A stretch of 46,141 bases of DNA from Ktedonobacteraceae bacterium (lineage in GTDB: Bacteria; Chloroflexota; Ktedonobacteria; Ktedonobacterales; Ktedonobacteraceae): positions 1-46,141 of the forward strand of contig JAFAXQ010000060.1 in the NCBI GenBank assembly GCA_019240835.1, in the 5' to 3' direction. This document shows, piece after piece, positions 42,965 through 46,141 of this stretch. The notes below the pieces were generated by a model. It saw only the letters and a program-made list of their open reading frames with translations, was not told where the DNA came from and ran no database searches. Positions within the stretch are counted from its first letter, which is position 1; each line of letters starts with the position of its first letter. Made by a program: the position numbers and the translations under genes.

Positions 42965-45412
42965 ATGCACGATAAAAGTTTACTAACACTAGAGTATCCT
43001 AAAATTCTGATGCGGGTGGCCCAGGAGGCTGCCTTTTCTATAAGTAAAGAACTGGTGCTCGCATTAGAACCGACGGCGGATATAGATGAAGTCCGTCTGC
43101 GCTTGGCCTATACCGCTGAGGCAGTACAGTTACTCGATTTGTATGCTGATGTGAGCGTACGTGGGGCGCATGATATTCGCCCGTTACTAGCCCGTGCCGC
43201 TCGTGATGGTGTCTTGAGTACAACTGATCTACTCGAAGTACTGGAGACAACACGCGCTAGTATCTATGTGGCACGACTGCTAGAGCGGCTAGATACTGAG
43301 GTTTTTCCGCTGCTTCACCGACTAGGTGTCGATATTGCTCAACGCCCACGTATTGTGCAACGCATTGAGGAAACGGTAGGCGAAGATAGCGAGGTATTGG
43401 ATAGCGCAAGTCCCACGCTACGCAAGTTGCGCCTCGACATTCGAGGGGCAAATCAGCGCTTACAGGATCGCTTACGCACACTTGTCAATGATTTCGGTAA
43501 CGCACTACAGGAACCAATTATTACTATGCGCAATGATCGCTATGTTGTTCCCGTCAAAGCAGAGCATCGTAACCAGGTGCGTGGTATCATACATGACCAA
43601 TCCTCCAGCGGTGCCACCATCTTCGTCGAGCCACTCGTGGTAGTCGAGTTGAATAACAGAGTGCGCCAGTTACAGATTGAGGAACAGCAGGAGATAGAGC
43701 GTATTCTGCGTGTGCTTTCCGCTGAGATCGGCCAAGAAGCTGAGGCGCTCAAGATCGCAGTCGAACTGCTGGCCGAGTTTGACCTGCAACTAGCGAAGGC
43801 ACATTATGCACGCTTGATAGACGCCAGTGAACCACGGCTGAATGAAGAAGGTCACATTGACCTACGAAACGCACGCCATCCCCTGCTCACCGGTAAGGTA
43901 GTGCCGATCAACTTCCAGTTGGGAGGTGACTTTTTTATGGTCGTCATCACCGGACCCAATACTGGTGGTAAGACTGTCGCGCTCAAGACTGTCGGTCTCT
44001 TAACGCTGATGGCCCAAGCCGGTATGCACATTCCTGTTGAGGAAGGATCAGAGGTCGCCGTCTTCGCGGAGATCTTCGCCGACATTGGCGACGAGCAGAG
44101 CATTGAGCAGAGCCTAAGCACATTCTCGTCTCACCTGAGTCGTATCATCGAGATTCTCCGCTCTATCGAGACTGAGCAACAGCGTGCTATACCTGCTATA
44201 CGTGGCAGGCTGGCAGAGAGGCTGATGAAGAAAGACGAGAGGCTAGGCTCACGGGTCATGGTGCTGCTCGATGAATTGGGCGCGGGCACCGATCCAAGCG
44301 AGGGGTCAGCGCTGGCGCGTGCCATTCTTACCTTCCTGCTTGGGAGGCAGGTTACCACCGTTGCCACGACGCACTACTCCGAACTGAAAGCTTTTGCCCA
44401 TGAGCAGCCCCATGTTGTCAATGCCTCAGTTGAGTTCGATATTGAAACACTTTCACCGACTTATAAGCTCCGTATCGGTCTCCCAGGACGCAGTAATGCG
44501 TTGGCGATTGCCAGTCGTCTTGGTCTTGATGAGCGCATTATCCAACAGGCACGCGAGTTGCTGGGTAGTGCTGGGGTGCGCATGGAGGATCTGCTAGAGG
44601 ACTTGCAAACCGAGCGTAAGACTGCGGAAGACGAGCGCTTCCATCTGAGCATGGAGCGAGCTGAGGCGGAATACCAGCGTAGACAACTCGAAGACGAGCG
44701 CCATAAACTAGAGGAACAGCGTGTGAGCATTCTCAACGAGGCTCGAGCGCAGGCACGCCGTGAACTGGAAGAGGTGCAGTCGGCTTTGGCGAAGCTGAAG
44801 GTCGATGTGAGTCGTGCCAATCTAACACGTGAACGATTGGGTGAGGCGCGTCAACAAGCGCGCCGTCTCGAAGAGAAAGTTATCGCCCTACCGCAGCCAG
44901 TGCGCTCGAAGAAGCAGGTGGAAGTGCAAGAAGAGCGTCTGGAAGGACCCCTACAGATCGGAGATACGGTACACGTACACAGCCTTGGGCAGAACGCCGA
45001 ACTGCTCGCTCTCTCCGCCGACCACAACGAGGCTGAGGTACAGATAGGCTCTATGAAGTTCCGCGTCAACGTTGACAATCTTGAGCGTATCAGCAAGCGT
45101 AAGGCAGCCTCCGACGAACGCGCTGCACCAAATGTGATTCTTCCGCGCTACGAGGACCGCCCAGCGGTAGCGCTGCAACTCAACATACGTGGCTGGCGCG
45201 TCGAAGAGGTCCGTGAGGAACTGGAGACCTACCTGAACGACGCTGCACTAGCTGGTATGGGCACTGTGCGTATCCTACATGGCAAGGGCACAGGGGCATT
45301 GCGGGCAGCCGTACGCGAACAACTTGCTCATCATCCGCTCGTCAAATCCTACGCCTCCGCTCCTGCACAAGAGGGCGGTGATGGAGTAACGGTTGTGAAG
45401 TTGAGTGCATAA
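42965..45412 (+). CDS. mutS2: Endonuclease MutS2
   Basis: MutS homologue without the mismatch-recognition domain; acts on recombination intermediates and stalled ribosomes in other bacteria. 815 residues. Core/lever domain, ATPase with VITGPNTGGKTVALKTVGLL (Walker A near residue 327), VLLDELGAGTDPSEGSAL and TTHYSELKAF. A long coiled coil (about 540-660) and a C-terminal Smr nuclease domain (about 737-815) with LNIRGWRVEEV and ILHGKGTGALR follow. The Smr LDxH motif has Arg in place of His, which is common in MutS2. Confidence 0.96.
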   Translation: MHDKSLLTLEYPKILMRVAQEAAFSISKELVLALEPTADIDEVRLRLAYTAEAVQLLDLYADVSVRGAHDIRPLLARAARDGVLSTTDLLEVLETTRASIYVARLLERLDTEVFPLLHRLGVDIAQRPRIVQRIEETVGEDSEVLDSASPTLRKLRLDIRGANQRLQDRLRTLVNDFGNALQEPIITMRNDRYVVPVKAEHRNQVRGIIHDQSSSGATIFVEPLVVVELNNRVRQLQIEEQQEIERILRVLSAEIGQEAEALKIAVELLAEFDLQLAKAHYARLIDASEPRLNEEGHIDLRNARHPLLTGKVVPINFQLGGDFFMVVITGPNTGGKTVALKTVGLLTLMAQAGMHIPVEEGSEVAVFAEIFADIGDEQSIEQSLSTFSSHLSRIIEILRSIETEQQRAIPAIRGRLAERLMKKDERLGSRVMVLLDELGAGTDPSEGSALARAILTFLLGRQVTTVATTHYSELKAFAHEQPHVVNASVEFDIETLSPTYKLRIGLPGRSNALAIASRLGLDERIIQQARELLGSAGVRMEDLLEDLQTERKTAEDERFHLSMERAEAEYQRRQLEDERHKLEEQRVSILNEARAQARRELEEVQSALAKLKVDVSRANLTRERLGEARQQARRLEEKVIALPQPVRSKKQVEVQEERLEGPLQIGDTVHVHSLGQNAELLALSADHNEAEVQIGSMKFRVNVDNLERISKRKAASDERAAPNVILPRYEDRPAVALQLNIRGWRVEEVREELETYLNDAALAGMGTVRILHGKGTGALRAAVREQLAHHPLVKSYASAPAQEGGDGVTVVKLSA

Positions 45413-45503
45413 AAAACGAGATGCAAAGGACTTGTGCCAACGCCAAAAAATTGGTATCATTACAGTCAAGGACGTCCGGTGAGTTCAAGGGAGCGAAGTG
45501 GTT

Positions 45504-45947
45504 ATGTCAAATAAATACGAACGCGAAATTGAAGAGATTCTCCGCAATATGGAGAGCTCAGGGTCTAAGACGACAACAGGGCGGAGATTTGGGCCATACC
45601 GAAGGCCAAGTCCGAAGAAACCACGTCCACGCAGTTTCCCTTCTTTCAATTTCAGCACGTCAGAGTGGTTGCTCATTGTAGCTGTAGGTGCGGCTCTTTT
45701 GGCAGGTGGTTATGCTTTTGCCGCCGGCAGCCACCCAACGGTCTATACTGGACTTATTGCTGTCATCTCCATGATCTGCCTGATCGTGCTCGCAATTTCG
45801 CAGTTTACCTCCCCTACACGTCGCCCGATTCGTTATGGCAATATTACCAGCATGACCCCCATTTCGCGTAATCCTTTCAACTGGATAAGGACGCAATGGA
45901 ATCTGTTTCGGCTCAAGATGCGCTACCAACGTAAACGTCATGACTGA
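45504..45947 (+). CDS. Small membrane protein, unknown
   Basis: 147 residues from the ATG at 45504 (AAGGGAG ten bases upstream); GTG at 45498 would add two. A polar N-terminus with a Pro/Arg/Lys-rich stretch (RRPSPKKPRPRSFPSF), two membrane helices (about 56-75 and 83-102: WLLIVAVGAALLAGGYAFAA, GLIAVISMICLIVLAISQF), and a basic cytoplasmic tail. No family recognised. It lies between mutS2 and the tRNA cluster. Confidence 0.65.
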   Translation: MSNKYEREIEEILRNMESSGSKTTTGRRFGPYRRPSPKKPRPRSFPSFNFSTSEWLLIVAVGAALLAGGYAFAAGSHPTVYTGLIAVISMICLIVLAISQFTSPTRRPIRYGNITSMTPISRNPFNWIRTQWNLFRLKMRYQRKRHD

Positions 45948-45954
45948 AGAGTGA

Positions 45955-45983
45955 TTGACAGAACGGCGAAAGCATGCTATAGT
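45955..45983 (+). promoter_or_regulatory. tRNA-Pro/tRNA-Gly promoter
   Basis: TTGACA, exactly 17 nt, TATAGT, ending 14 nt before tRNA-Pro. Confidence 0.8.
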
Positions 45984-45997
45984 CAGAGCACGCCAAA

Positions 45998-46070
45998 CGG
46001 GGTGTGGCGCAGTTGGTAGCGCGCCTGGTTTGGGACCAGGAGGTCCGCGGTTCAAGTCCGCGCACCCCGA
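45998..46070 (+). tRNA. tRNA-Pro (TGG)
   Basis: Acceptor CGGGGTG/CACCCCG pairs fully; anticodon stem CCTGG/CCAGG with loop TTTGGGA gives TGG; T-arm CCGCGG-TTCAAG-TCCGCG. Discriminator A; no encoded CCA. Confidence 0.96.
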
Positions 46071-46075
46071 CTGTT

Positions 46076-46141
46076 GCGGGAGTAACTCAGTGGTAGAGTT
46101 CCTGCCTTCCAAGCAGGCTGTCGCGGGTTCGAGCCCCGTCT
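46076..46141 (+). tRNA. tRNA-Gly (TCC), truncated by the window edge
   Basis: Begins GCGGGAG; D-arm and anticodon stem CCTGC/GCAGG with loop CTTCCAA give TCC; T-arm GCGGG-TTCGAGC-CCCGT follows. The last few bases of the acceptor strand are outside the window. Five bases after tRNA-Pro, same transcript. Confidence 0.93.

Noticed and set aside
1-46141. CRISPR arrays, insertion sequences, prophage genes
   Set aside because: No evenly spaced direct repeats, transposase or phage structural genes were found.

Overview
The window is bacterial chromosome with dense genes on both strands, short gaps and sigma-70-like promoters. The gene content suggests a filamentous Chloroflexota lineage, most likely Ktedonobacteria: an MglA-like GTPase, a SARP/BTAD regulator, many sensor and regulator genes, MutS2, and tRNA genes without an encoded CCA. 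This placement is an inference from gene content. No rRNA, CRISPR array, transposase or prophage gene was seen.

Layout. 1-5.0 kb: the 5' part of a biotin carboxylase (runs off the left edge), an MCP-like receptor, a small rubredoxin-like protein and a SpoU-type RNA methyltransferase. 5.1-5.8 kb: rplT and rpmI. 6.0-7.5 kb: an ECF sigma factor followed by a Tat-targeted Rieske protein with an anti-sigma-like cytoplasmic tail. 7.6-11.6 kb (minus strand): purE, purN, an amber-interrupted racemase, hemE, hemH. 11.7-17.0 kb: an MglA-like GTPase with an unknown partner, a SARP-like regulator, a soluble ligand-binding protein and a HAD fragment. 17.0-25.6 kb (minus strand): purL, purQ-purM fusion, purC, purF, purD. 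25.8-28.4 kb: an AT-richer block with an AAA ATPase, a putative PD-(D/E)XK partner and a membrane-anchored protein carrying a duplicated promoter. 28.6-30.3 kb: a beta-propeller protein. 30.6-33.7 kb: accC-fabF-accB. Then ilvA, two tandem thymidylate-kinase-like genes, tRNA-Asn, a histidine kinase, a response regulator, ftsH, a TetR regulator, a small acidic protein, lepB, mutS2, a membrane protein, tRNA-Pro and a truncated tRNA-Gly.

How it works together. The two pur clusters encode every step from PRPP to SAICAR. PurE looks like the CO2-using class II type, which fits the absence of purK. FGAM synthase is arranged unusually: a PurS-like region is fused to PurL, and PurQ is fused to PurM. 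accC, fabF and accB supply malonyl units and elongation for fatty acids. hemE and hemH give two steps of haem synthesis.

Most notable: a family of short GC-rich palindromic elements (core TAGGGGCCCGATT..ATCG.GCCC) concentrated in the 18.3-25.7 kb purine operon. Copies lie in frame inside purQM and purL, across the purF stop codon and, as a related palindrome, in the purL leader. Other candidates are the ATPase/nuclease pair, the sigma/Rieske pair and the thymidylate-kinase pair in which one Walker A lysine is arginine.
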